From contig DPWB01000210.1 in NCBI GenBank assembly GCA_003527885.1, positions 11,427-33,047 on the forward strand: 21,621 nucleotides of DNA. The letters run 5' to 3'. Shown one piece after another: positions 13,139 to 19,868 of this stretch. The translations under genes and the position numbers were made by a program. The stretch's first letter is position 1, and each line of letters begins with the position of its first letter. The stretch comes from Candidatus Competibacteraceae bacterium. Lineage in GTDB: Bacteria > Pseudomonadota > Gammaproteobacteria > Competibacterales > Competibacteraceae. The notes under the pieces were generated by a model. That model searched no databases. It was not told the DNA's origin and saw only the letters and a list, made by a program, of their open reading frames with translations.

Positions 13139-14506
13139 ATGTCTGCCCGCGCCATACCTGCCACCGTTTTCGCCCGCCGCCGCCGCGTCCTGATGGAACA
13201 GATGGGGCCGGGCACGATCGCCATCGTGCCCGCCGCCAACCCTGTTCTCCGCAACCGGGATGTCGATTACCCCTTCCGCCAGGACAGCGATTTCTACTAT
13301 CTGACCGGCTTCCCGGAACCCGAAGCGATCGCGGTGCTGGCGCCCGGTGGCGAACAGGAATTTTTGCTGTTCTGCCGCGACCGCGACCCGCTCATGGAAA
13401 CCTGGCACGGCCGCCGCGCCGGCCCGCAAGGCGCGGTGGAGCGCTACGGCCTCAACATCGCCCACCCCATCGCCGCCACCGACCAACTGTTGCCGCCGTT
13501 GCTGGAAAATCGGGAACGGGTGTATTACGCCATCGGCTACCGTCCGGACTTCGACCAGCGGGTGATGGGCTGGGTCAATCAGGTGCGCGGCAAGGCCAGA
13601 GCCGGCGTTCGGGCGCCGACCACCTTCGTCGCGCTGGAACACCTCCTGCACCCGATGCGGCTGCGCAAAGCGCCGGAAGAAATCGCGGTGATGCGCGAAT
13701 CGGCCCGCATCGCCGCCGCCGCGCACCGGCGGGCCATGGAAATCTGCCGGCCAGGGCTGATGGAATATCAGCTCGAAGCCGAAATTTTCCAAACCTTTCA
13801 GCGCAACGGGGCCGGCTGGGCCTATCCCTCCATCGTCGGCGGCGGCGACAACAGCTGCATCCTGCACTATACCGAGAACAACGCGCCGCTGAACGATGGG
13901 GACATCGTGCTGGTCGACGCGGGCGCCGAACTGGACGGCTACGCCTCCGACATCACCCGCAGCTTTCCGGTCAACGGCCGCTTTTCGGGCGAACAGCGCG
14001 CCGTCTACGAGCTGGTGCTGGCCGCCCAGCACGCCGCCATCGCCAAGGTGCGGCCGGGCTGCCACTTCAACGAACCGCACGCCGCCGCCGTCCGTACCCT
14101 GACCGAAGGGCTGATCGCGCTCGGCCTGCTGCACGGCGAAGCCGACGAGCTCATCGAGGCGGAACGTTACAAACCTTTTTACATGCACCGCACCGGCCAC
14201 TGGCTGGGCATGGATGTGCACGATGTCGGCGACTACAAGACCGGCGACGACTGGCGTGTGTTCGAGCCGGGCATGGTCACCACCGTCGAACCGGGTCTCT
14301 ATATCGCCGCCGGCAGTAAAATCATGGACGCGAACTGGGCGCGGCTGGGCGTCTCGCTCGACACCGGACTGGACGAACGCTGGTGGCGGATCGGCATCCG
14401 CATCGAGGACGATGTGCTGGTCACGGCCGCCGGCCACGAAGTGCTGACCGCGGCCGCGCCGAAAGAGATCGATGACATCGAAGCACTGATGCGGGGACGC
14501 CGATGA
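13139..14506 (+). CDS. pepP: Xaa-Pro aminopeptidase (aminopeptidase P)
   Basis: This 455-residue di-manganese peptidase removes an N-terminal residue that precedes proline. The pita-bread domain has all five metal ligands: Asp260 and Asp271 (VDAGAELDGYASDITR), His354 (HRTGHWLGMDVHD), Glu384 (TVEPG) and Glu423 (RIEDD). The first three have the same numbers as in E. coli PepP. The N-terminal domain (1-170) contains the family DVDYPFRQDSDFYYLTGF. Between Glu384 and Glu423 there are about 16 extra residues compared with E. coli (AGSKIMDANWARLG...DERWW). It follows ygfB by 17 bases, and its stop overlaps the ubiH start (ATGA). Confidence 0.97.
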   Translation: MSARAIPATVFARRRRVLMEQMGPGTIAIVPAANPVLRNRDVDYPFRQDSDFYYLTGFPEPEAIAVLAPGGEQEFLLFCRDRDPLMETWHGRRAGPQGAVERYGLNIAHPIAATDQLLPPLLENRERVYYAIGYRPDFDQRVMGWVNQVRGKARAGVRAPTTFVALEHLLHPMRLRKAPEEIAVMRESARIAAAAHRRAMEICRPGLMEYQLEAEIFQTFQRNGAGWAYPSIVGGGDNSCILHYTENNAPLNDGDIVLVDAGAELDGYASDITRSFPVNGRFSGEQRAVYELVLAAQHAAIAKVRPGCHFNEPHAAAVRTLTEGLIALGLLHGEADELIEAERYKPFYMHRTGHWLGMDVHDVGDYKTGDDWRVFEPGMVTTVEPGLYIAAGSKIMDANWARLGVSLDTGLDERWWRIGIRIEDDVLVTAAGHEVLTAAAPKEIDDIEALMRGRR

Positions 14507-15735
14507 CGGTACCGGATTACGACCTGCTGATCGTCGGCGGCGGCATGGTCGGCGCCAGCTTGGCCTGCGCGCTGGCCGGTCAGAACTTGCGGATCGGGCT
14601 GATCGAAGCGGCGCCGTTCACCGTCAGCGCCCATCCCAGCTACGACGACCGCACCATCGCTCTCGCCCAGGGTACCCGGCGGATATTCCAGACCCTCGGC
14701 TTGTGGGAAACGCTGGAACCGACCGCCGCGCCGATCCGAAAAATCCACATCTCCGAACGCGGCGGCATCGGTTTCGCTCATCTTGACTGCCGCGAGGAAG
14801 GCGTGGACGCGCTGGGTTACGTGGCCGAAGCGCGCCTGATCGGCGCGGCCTTGCTGGCGAAACTGCCGACCTTGAGCGGCGTCGAGTTGCTGTGTCCGGC
14901 CCGGCTGGAGCAGATCGCCGTCGAACCGGCGGCGGCTCGCGCCACCGTGCGGTGGGGCGATGAGCGGACGGTCGAACTCAGCGCCAGATTGGTGGTCGCC
15001 GCCGACGGCGCGCGATCGCCGGTGCGCGAGCAGCTCGGCATCCCCGCCTTGCGCTGGGAATACGGCCAACAGGCGGTCATCGCCAACGTCACCCCGACCC
15101 TGCCCCACCGACAGGTCGCCTACGAGCGCTTTACCGAGGACGGGCCGGTGGCGTTGCTGCCGATGGCCGACAACCGCTGCGCGGTGGTTTGCACGGTGCA
15201 CGAACCCGACGTGGCGGCGGTGTTGGCGCTGGACGACGCCGGCTTCATCGCCCTGCTCCACCACCGCTTCGGCGACCGGCTGGGGCCGTTCTCGCGGGTG
15301 GGCGGACGGCAAGCCTATCCGCTGTTTCTGCTGAAGTCCCGCGAACATGCGCGTACCCGCGTCGCCCTGATCGGCAACGCCGCCCACACCCTGCACCCCA
15401 TCGCCGGGCAAGGTTTCAATCTCGGTATCCGCGACGTGGCGGCGCTGGCGGAAATTATCGCCGATGGCCGACGCGATGGCCGGGATATCGGCGATTTGGC
15501 CGTGCTGAATCGCTACGCCGACTGGCGGCGTTGGGATCAGCGGCAAACCATCGCCTTCACCGACGCGCTAACCCGTTTGTTCGTCAACCCGTTGTCGCCG
15601 GTGCGCGCCGCGCGCAATCTCGGCCTGTTGGCGTTTGACTTCTGTCCGCCGCTGAAGCATTGGTTCGCCCGGCAAACCATGGGGTTGGACGGACGTCTGC
15701 CCAAGCTGGCGCGGGGCCTGCCGCTGACGGCGTGA
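14503..15735 (+). CDS. ubiH: 2-octaprenyl-6-methoxyphenol hydroxylase (ubiquinone C1)
   Basis: This 410-residue FAD monooxygenase hydroxylates C1 of the ubiquinone ring. It has the N-terminal dinucleotide motif VGGGMVGASLACAL (11-24), YDDRTIALAQGT, the AADGARSPVRE motif in the middle, and the second FAD motif LIGNAAHTLHPIAGQGFNLGIRDV. The GNAA(H/Q)TLHPIAGQGFNLG(I/M)RD form distinguishes UbiH from UbiI/UbiF, which read GDAAH..HPLAGQG.NLG. FERFTxxGPLAMLPM of E. coli corresponds to YERFTEDGPVALLPM. Its ATG overlaps the pepP stop. It probably works in the soluble Ubi complex. Confidence 0.95.
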   Translation: MTVPDYDLLIVGGGMVGASLACALAGQNLRIGLIEAAPFTVSAHPSYDDRTIALAQGTRRIFQTLGLWETLEPTAAPIRKIHISERGGIGFAHLDCREEGVDALGYVAEARLIGAALLAKLPTLSGVELLCPARLEQIAVEPAAARATVRWGDERTVELSARLVVAADGARSPVREQLGIPALRWEYGQQAVIANVTPTLPHRQVAYERFTEDGPVALLPMADNRCAVVCTVHEPDVAAVLALDDAGFIALLHHRFGDRLGPFSRVGGRQAYPLFLLKSREHARTRVALIGNAAHTLHPIAGQGFNLGIRDVAALAEIIADGRRDGRDIGDLAVLNRYADWRRWDQRQTIAFTDALTRLFVNPLSPVRAARNLGLLAFDFCPPLKHWFARQTMGLDGRLPKLARGLPLTA

Positions 15736-15770
15736 ACTAAAATTTCGCCCGTTCTTCGGGAAAGGATCGC

Positions 15771-16997
15771 ATGAACGATAATCGCAACGACTACGACCTC
15801 ATCATCGCCGGTGGCGGCATGGTCGGCTCGGCGCTGGCGTGCGCGCTGGGCCAGAGCGAGCTGCGCGTCGCCCTGCTGGAAGGCGTGCCGCTGGAGCGCG
15901 CCCGGCCGACCGATGAACTCGATCTGCGCGTTTCCGCCATCAGCCGCGCCTCGCAGCGCATCTTCGCGGCGGTCGGCGCGTGGGACGGCATGACCGCGTG
16001 GCGGACCAGCCCGTTTCGCGACATGCGAGTCTGGGACTCGGCCGGTTTCGGCCAAATTCATTTTGACAGCGCCGCCATCGGCGAACCGCTCTTGGGCTGG
16101 ATCATCGAAAATCGGGTGATCCAGTTCGCCCTGCTGGAACGAGCCAGCCAGTTGCCGGCGGTCGAGCTGCTCTGTCCGGCGGCGCTGGAATCCGCGTGCG
16201 TTTTGGACGATAACCGCTGGCGGGTCCAGTTGGACGACGGCCGCGAACTGACCGCCCGCCTGTTGGTCGGGGCGGACGGCGCGCAATCCAAGGTGCGCCA
16301 GTCGGCCGGTATCGGTACCGGCGGCTGGAGTTACGACCAGAAAGGGCTAGTCGCCAACGTCCGCACCGCCGAACCGCATCAGGCGACCGCGTGGCAACGC
16401 TTCCTGCCGACCGGACCGCTGGCGTTTCTGCCCTTGCACGACGGCCGCTGCTCCATCGTCTGGTCCACCACGCCCGAACAAGCCGATTTCCTGCTGGCGC
16501 TGGACGACTACGATTTCGGGCAGGCGCTGGGCGACGCCTTCGAATGGCGGCTCGGCCCCATCGTCCAGATCGGACAGCGCGGCGCGTTTCCGCTGCGCTT
16601 GCAGCACACCCACCAGTACGTCAAACCCGGACTCGCCTTGATCGGTGACGCCGCGCACGTGGTGCATCCGCTGGCGGGGCAGGGCGTCAACCTGGGACTG
16701 CTGGACGCGGCGACGCTCGCCGAGGTGGTGCTGGATGCGGTCGCTGTCGGGCAGGATATCGGATCGCTCAAGGTCTTGCGCCGTTACGAACGCTGGCGTA
16801 AGGGCGACAACCTGTTGATGTTGGGGGTGATGGACGGTTTCAAGCGGTTGTTCGGCGCGTCTCTGCCGCCGCTTCCCCTGCTGCGCAACCTCGGCCTCGC
16901 TCTGACCGATGCCGCCGGGCCGCTCAAGAACCTGATCGCCCGGCGGGCGATGGGCTTGGAAGGCGATCTGCCGCGCCTGGCGCGAGCCGTCTTATAA
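15771..16997 (+). CDS. ubiI: 2-octaprenylphenol hydroxylase (ubiquinone C5)
   Basis: This 408-residue FAD monooxygenase is a paralogue of the preceding UbiH. It shows IAGGGMVGSALACAL (12-26), LRVSAISRASQRIF, MRVWDSAGFGQIHFD, GADGAQSKVRQ and ALIGDAAHVVHPLAGQGVNLGLLDAATLAEV. The VWD..FG.I.FD stretch and the C-terminal RRAMGLEGDLP match E. coli UbiI (VisC), which hydroxylates C5. UbiF is excluded because C6 hydroxylation is covered by coq7 elsewhere in the window and the sequence is closer to UbiI. GAAAGGAT precedes the ATG, 35 bases after ubiH. The Rieske gene follows after eight bases. Confidence 0.93.
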   Translation: MNDNRNDYDLIIAGGGMVGSALACALGQSELRVALLEGVPLERARPTDELDLRVSAISRASQRIFAAVGAWDGMTAWRTSPFRDMRVWDSAGFGQIHFDSAAIGEPLLGWIIENRVIQFALLERASQLPAVELLCPAALESACVLDDNRWRVQLDDGRELTARLLVGADGAQSKVRQSAGIGTGGWSYDQKGLVANVRTAEPHQATAWQRFLPTGPLAFLPLHDGRCSIVWSTTPEQADFLLALDDYDFGQALGDAFEWRLGPIVQIGQRGAFPLRLQHTHQYVKPGLALIGDAAHVVHPLAGQGVNLGLLDAATLAEVVLDAVAVGQDIGSLKVLRRYERWRKGDNLLMLGVMDGFKRLFGASLPPLPLLRNLGLALTDAAGPLKNLIARRAMGLEGDLPRLARAVL

Positions 16998-17005
16998 ACG
17001 ATTCC

Positions 17006-17362
17006 ATGTCCGGCTATCCCCTTTGTCGCTTGGACGAATTGCCCGAAGGCCAGAGCAAAGGCATCACCGTCCGGCCCGACGGCCGTTACGCCGACCTTCT
17101 GGTGGTGCGCACCGGCGCGGGGATTTTCGCCTACCGCAACCGCTGCCCGCATACCGGCGCGCCGATGGAATGGGAGCCCGACCAATTTCTCGATTACACC
17201 GGCACCCTGATCCAGTGCGGCATTCACGGCGCGCTGTTTCGTATCGAAGACGGTTACTGCGTTTCCGGGCCTTGCGCCCGACAAGCCTTGCAGCGCATCG
17301 CCGTGACCGAAAAAGACGGTTGGCTGATCGCGCTCGAACCCCTGGAGCGGGCGCGTGACTGA
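17006..17362 (+). CDS. Small Rieske [2Fe-2S] protein
   Basis: This 118-residue soluble protein is a single Rieske domain. The cluster ligands are visible as Cys47-Pro-His49 and Cys71-Gly-Ile-His74 (CPHTGAP..., QCGIHGALF), so one iron is held by two cysteines and the other by two histidines. It has no membrane anchor or Tat signal, unlike respiratory Rieske proteins, and resembles Rieske ferredoxins or NirD-like subunits. The partner is unknown. It begins eight bases after ubiI and overlaps the next gene by eight bases, so it belongs to the same transcript. An electron-carrier role for the neighbouring oxygenases is possible, but flavin hydroxylases of the UbiH/UbiI type do not obviously need one. 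Confidence 0.9.
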   Translation: MSGYPLCRLDELPEGQSKGITVRPDGRYADLLVVRTGAGIFAYRNRCPHTGAPMEWEPDQFLDYTGTLIQCGIHGALFRIEDGYCVSGPCARQALQRIAVTEKDGWLIALEPLERARD

Positions 17363-18107
17363 AGCGCCGGTCATCCGGGTGGACGATTTACGCAAGCACT
17401 ACGGGACGGTGCGCGCCGTGGACGGTATCAGTTTCTCGGTCGCGCGCGGCGCCACCTGCGCGCTGCTGGGCGGCAACGGGGCCGGCAAAACCACCACCAT
17501 CGCCATGCTGCTGGGCTTGTTGCTGCCGACCGGCGGCCAGATCAGGATTCTCGGCGAAGACATCCCGCGCCAGCGTTACCGGGTGTTGCCGCGCATGAAC
17601 TTCTCCTCGCCGTACATGGACTTGCCGCAGCGGCTGACCGTGTGGGAAAACTTGACCGTTTACGCGCGCTTGTACGGTGTGCGCCACAGCCGCGAACGGC
17701 TGGCGACCCTGGGCCGGGAACTGGACATCGACGCCTTTTTCAAGCGCCCTTACGGCACCTTGTCCGCCGGCCAGAAAACTCGCGTCGTGCTGGCCAAAGC
17801 GCTGCTGAACGAGCCGGAAATCCTGTTATTGGACGAGCCGACCGCCTCGCTCGACCCCGACACCGCCGACCGGATGCGCTCTATTCTGACCGACTATCGG
17901 GACCGCAGCGGCGCGACCCTGCTGCTCGCCTCCCACAACATGAGCGAAGTCGAACGGCTCTGCGACCAAGTTATCATGCTGCGCGCCGGCCGTATCGTCG
18001 CCGCCGGCGCGCCGCGCGAGCTGATCCAGCGCTACGGCCGCAAGGACATGGAAGAGGTGTTCCTCGACATCGCGCGCGGCATCCAAAGCGGCGAAGTCGT
18101 GGCATGA
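17355..18107 (+). CDS. ABC-2 type exporter, ATP-binding subunit
   Basis: This 250-residue ATPase has Walker A GGNGAGKT (39-46), signature LSAGQ (136-140), Walker B LLLDEP (157-162), D-loop SLDPD and H-loop His194 (ASHNMSE). Walker A has Gly where most have Pro (GPNGAGKT), the signature is LSAGQ not LSGGQ, and the Q-loop position lacks the usual glutamine (RMNFSSPYMDLPQRLTVWENL). I recall NFSSPY-type Q-loops in related exporters, so this may be a subfamily trait. The GTG start overlaps the Rieske stop by eight bases, and its stop overlaps the permease start. The exported substrate cannot be predicted; it is not a recognisable Nod, Lol or haem exporter. Confidence 0.93.
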   Translation: MTEAPVIRVDDLRKHYGTVRAVDGISFSVARGATCALLGGNGAGKTTTIAMLLGLLLPTGGQIRILGEDIPRQRYRVLPRMNFSSPYMDLPQRLTVWENLTVYARLYGVRHSRERLATLGRELDIDAFFKRPYGTLSAGQKTRVVLAKALLNEPEILLLDEPTASLDPDTADRMRSILTDYRDRSGATLLLASHNMSEVERLCDQVIMLRAGRIVAAGAPRELIQRYGRKDMEEVFLDIARGIQSGEVVA

Positions 18108-18904
18108 GCGCGCTTTCCTTGCAGCGCATCGGCGCGCTGGCGCTGCGCTATCTCTATCTGCTGCGCAGCTCCTGGATCCGCATCGTCGAACTGGCCTACT
18201 GGCCGACCGTGCAGATGATCCTGTGGGGTTTCATCACCCGCTATCTGGCCGGCCACAGCGACGTGATCCATCAGGCCAGCGGCCTGCTGCTGTCGGGGGT
18301 GCTGCTGTGGGATATCCTGTTTCGCAGCCAGCTGGGCCTGTCGGTGGTGTTCTTCGAGGAACTGCACTCCCGTAATCTGGGCCAACTGTTCATCAGCCCG
18401 CTGCAACCGCTGGAGCTGATTTTGTCCCTGATGCTGGTCAGTCTGGCGCGCACCCTGATCGGTGTCGGCATCGCGGTGCTGCTGGCCATCCCGTTTTACG
18501 GCTTCAACCTGTTCCAGCTCGGACCACCGTTAGCCAGCTTCTTCCTGAACCTGATCCTGATGGGCTGGGCCATCGGCCTGATGGTGTCCGCTCTGGTGTT
18601 GCGCAACGGTATGGGCGCGGAAAGCATCGCTTGGGCGGCGATCTTCGCCATCGCGCCGCTGTGCGGCATCTATTACCCGATCAGCACCCTGCCCGGCTGG
18701 CTGCAACCGCTGTCCTGGGCGCTACCGGCCAGCCATGTGTTCGAAGGAATGCGCTCGGTGCTGCTGCACCACACCTTTCGGGCGGATTATCTGCTGTACG
18801 CCCTGCTGCTGAACGCCGGCTATCTCGCGCTCGGCGTCAGCGTGTTTCTGGGCGCCATCCACGGGGCGCGGGAACGCGGTTCCCTGTTGCAGTCGGGGGA
18901 ATGA
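18104..18904 (+). CDS. ABC-2 type exporter, permease subunit
   Basis: This 266-residue inner-membrane protein has six likely transmembrane helices near residues 26-45, 58-84, 105-133, 142-165, 175-194 and 229-255. Between helices 2 and 3 is the short cytoplasmic EELHSRNLGQLFISPLQPLELIL, which matches the coupling helix region of ABC-2 permeases (the NodJ/DrrB type). Helix 5 ends in the family-like PISTLPGWLQPLSWALPASHVFEGMR. It pairs with the preceding ATPase, and the ATG at 18104 overlaps that gene's TGA. An open frame continues upstream of this ATG through the ATPase gene but has no homology. The substrate is unknown. Confidence 0.92.
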   Translation: MSALSLQRIGALALRYLYLLRSSWIRIVELAYWPTVQMILWGFITRYLAGHSDVIHQASGLLLSGVLLWDILFRSQLGLSVVFFEELHSRNLGQLFISPLQPLELILSLMLVSLARTLIGVGIAVLLAIPFYGFNLFQLGPPLASFFLNLILMGWAIGLMVSALVLRNGMGAESIAWAAIFAIAPLCGIYYPISTLPGWLQPLSWALPASHVFEGMRSVLLHHTFRADYLLYALLLNAGYLALGVSVFLGAIHGARERGSLLQSGE

Positions 18905-19042
18905 CCGTCCATTATTCAGCCCCTCATCGGTTGGGTTTTTCCCGCTCCAATCGCGCCGTAGAGCCCGCGAAATTTTGCTATTTTCATGCGCCGGTTCGTG
19001 GCCGACCCCAACAGCCCGGCGCGCTTACCGAGAGTTAAGACC

Positions 19043-19549
19043 ATGATCGAGCGAATCCTCGAACAACTGATTTTCGCCAGCCGCTGGCTGCTGGTGCCGA
19101 TCTATCTGGCGCTGGCGGCCATCCTGATCTTATTCGGCGTCAAGGCGGTACAGGAAACCATTCACCTGTTCGAGCGGGTGCTGGTCATGACGGAAACGGA
19201 AGTCGTCATGGCCGGCCTAGCGCTGATCGACTTGGCGCTGATCGCCAACCTGCTGGTGATGGTGGTTCTGAGCAGTTACGAAACTTTTGTGTCGACTCTG
19301 GATTTAAGTGAAGGGCAAAAAAAACCGTCCTGGCTGGGCCGGATGGATGCCGCGACCCTCAAAATCAAACTGGCGGTGTCCATCGTGGCCATTTCCTCGA
19401 TTCACTTGCTCAAAGCGTTCATGAACTTCAAGGCCGGCGATACCCAGGAGCTTTTTTGGCTGATGGTGGTCCATATCGCTTTTGTGGTTTCGGCGCTGCT
19501 GATGGCGTTCATCGACAAGATCGCGTTCAGCCACCACCGCCAACATTAG
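19043..19549 (+). CDS. UPF0114 family inner-membrane protein (YqhA type)
   Basis: This 168-residue protein opens with MIERILEQLIFASRWLLVPIYLAL, the hallmark of the UPF0114/YqhA family. It has about four membrane helices (16-34, 54-78, 107-126, 138-158). LIDLALIANLLVMVVLSSYETFVS is also characteristic. Function is not established. The ATG at 19043 matches the family start; an in-frame ATG 57 bases upstream would add a basic non-conserved leader. It is 138 bases after the ABC permease, so it may have its own promoter, though I see no clear one. Nothing like a terminator follows it. Confidence 0.9.
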   Translation: MIERILEQLIFASRWLLVPIYLALAAILILFGVKAVQETIHLFERVLVMTETEVVMAGLALIDLALIANLLVMVVLSSYETFVSTLDLSEGQKKPSWLGRMDAATLKIKLAVSIVAISSIHLLKAFMNFKAGDTQELFWLMVVHIAFVVSALLMAFIDKIAFSHHRQH

Positions 19550-19868
19550 ACGTGAATCCGCCTTGTAGATGCCAGGACCGAGATCCGTATCGACCGTACC
19601 TTGGTGCACGGGCGCCGATCCGGCGAGGAACACGGCATCGCCCGTGCTATGGCCGGGCAACAATTCGATGCGTATGGCAGTGATCATGGCAATACCTCCA
19701 GCCTGTGGCCGGCCTTTTCGTCGTCCTGGAACCGGCCGGAGAAGTTCCGCCGTTACAGAGCGCGCTGCGGCCGATCCGTCACCGGAAGTATTCCGCGAGT
19801 TTATTTCCGGGCAATTTCGCCCGGCGAGGGATTTGTATCAATGGTTTCCGCGATTTTGACGGGCGCTA
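19550..19868. other. 319-base gap with a well-formed but unexplained minus-strand start site
   Basis: I recognise no gene here. On the minus strand, GGAGG (19699-19695) lies seven bases before ATG at 19687, and that ATG overlaps the TGA of a short frame reading NFSGRFQDDEKAGHRLEVLP-stop. The frame from 19687 begins MITAIRIELLPGHSTGDAVF and stays protein-like for about 45 codons. It then runs into the antisense of the UPF0114 gene and stops at 19304. The upstream frame is closed by a TAA only 22 codons earlier. The gap also holds an inverted repeat, CCGGGC (19806-19811) / GCCCGG (19818-19823), without a T tract. A decayed operon fragment or a small gene are both possible. Confidence 0.3.

Noticed and set aside
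13124..14437. Long minus-strand open frame (437 codons) antisense to pepP
   Set aside because: It is a shadow of GC-rich codon usage. The plus strand encodes a complete PepP with all metal ligands, and the antisense peptide has no recognisable motif.
14299..15546. Long minus-strand open frame (415 codons) antisense to pepP/ubiH
   Set aside because: Same cause; the plus strand carries a full UbiH with intact FAD motifs.
17642..18103. N-terminal extension of the ABC permease through the ATPase gene
   Set aside because: It is an arginine/proline-rich shadow of the ATPase frame. The membrane protein starts at the ATG overlapping the ATPase stop.
19806..19823. CCGGGC/GCCCGG hairpin as a terminator for the channel gene or UPF0114
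   Set aside because: There is no T tract on either strand. It is mentioned only as an inverted repeat.
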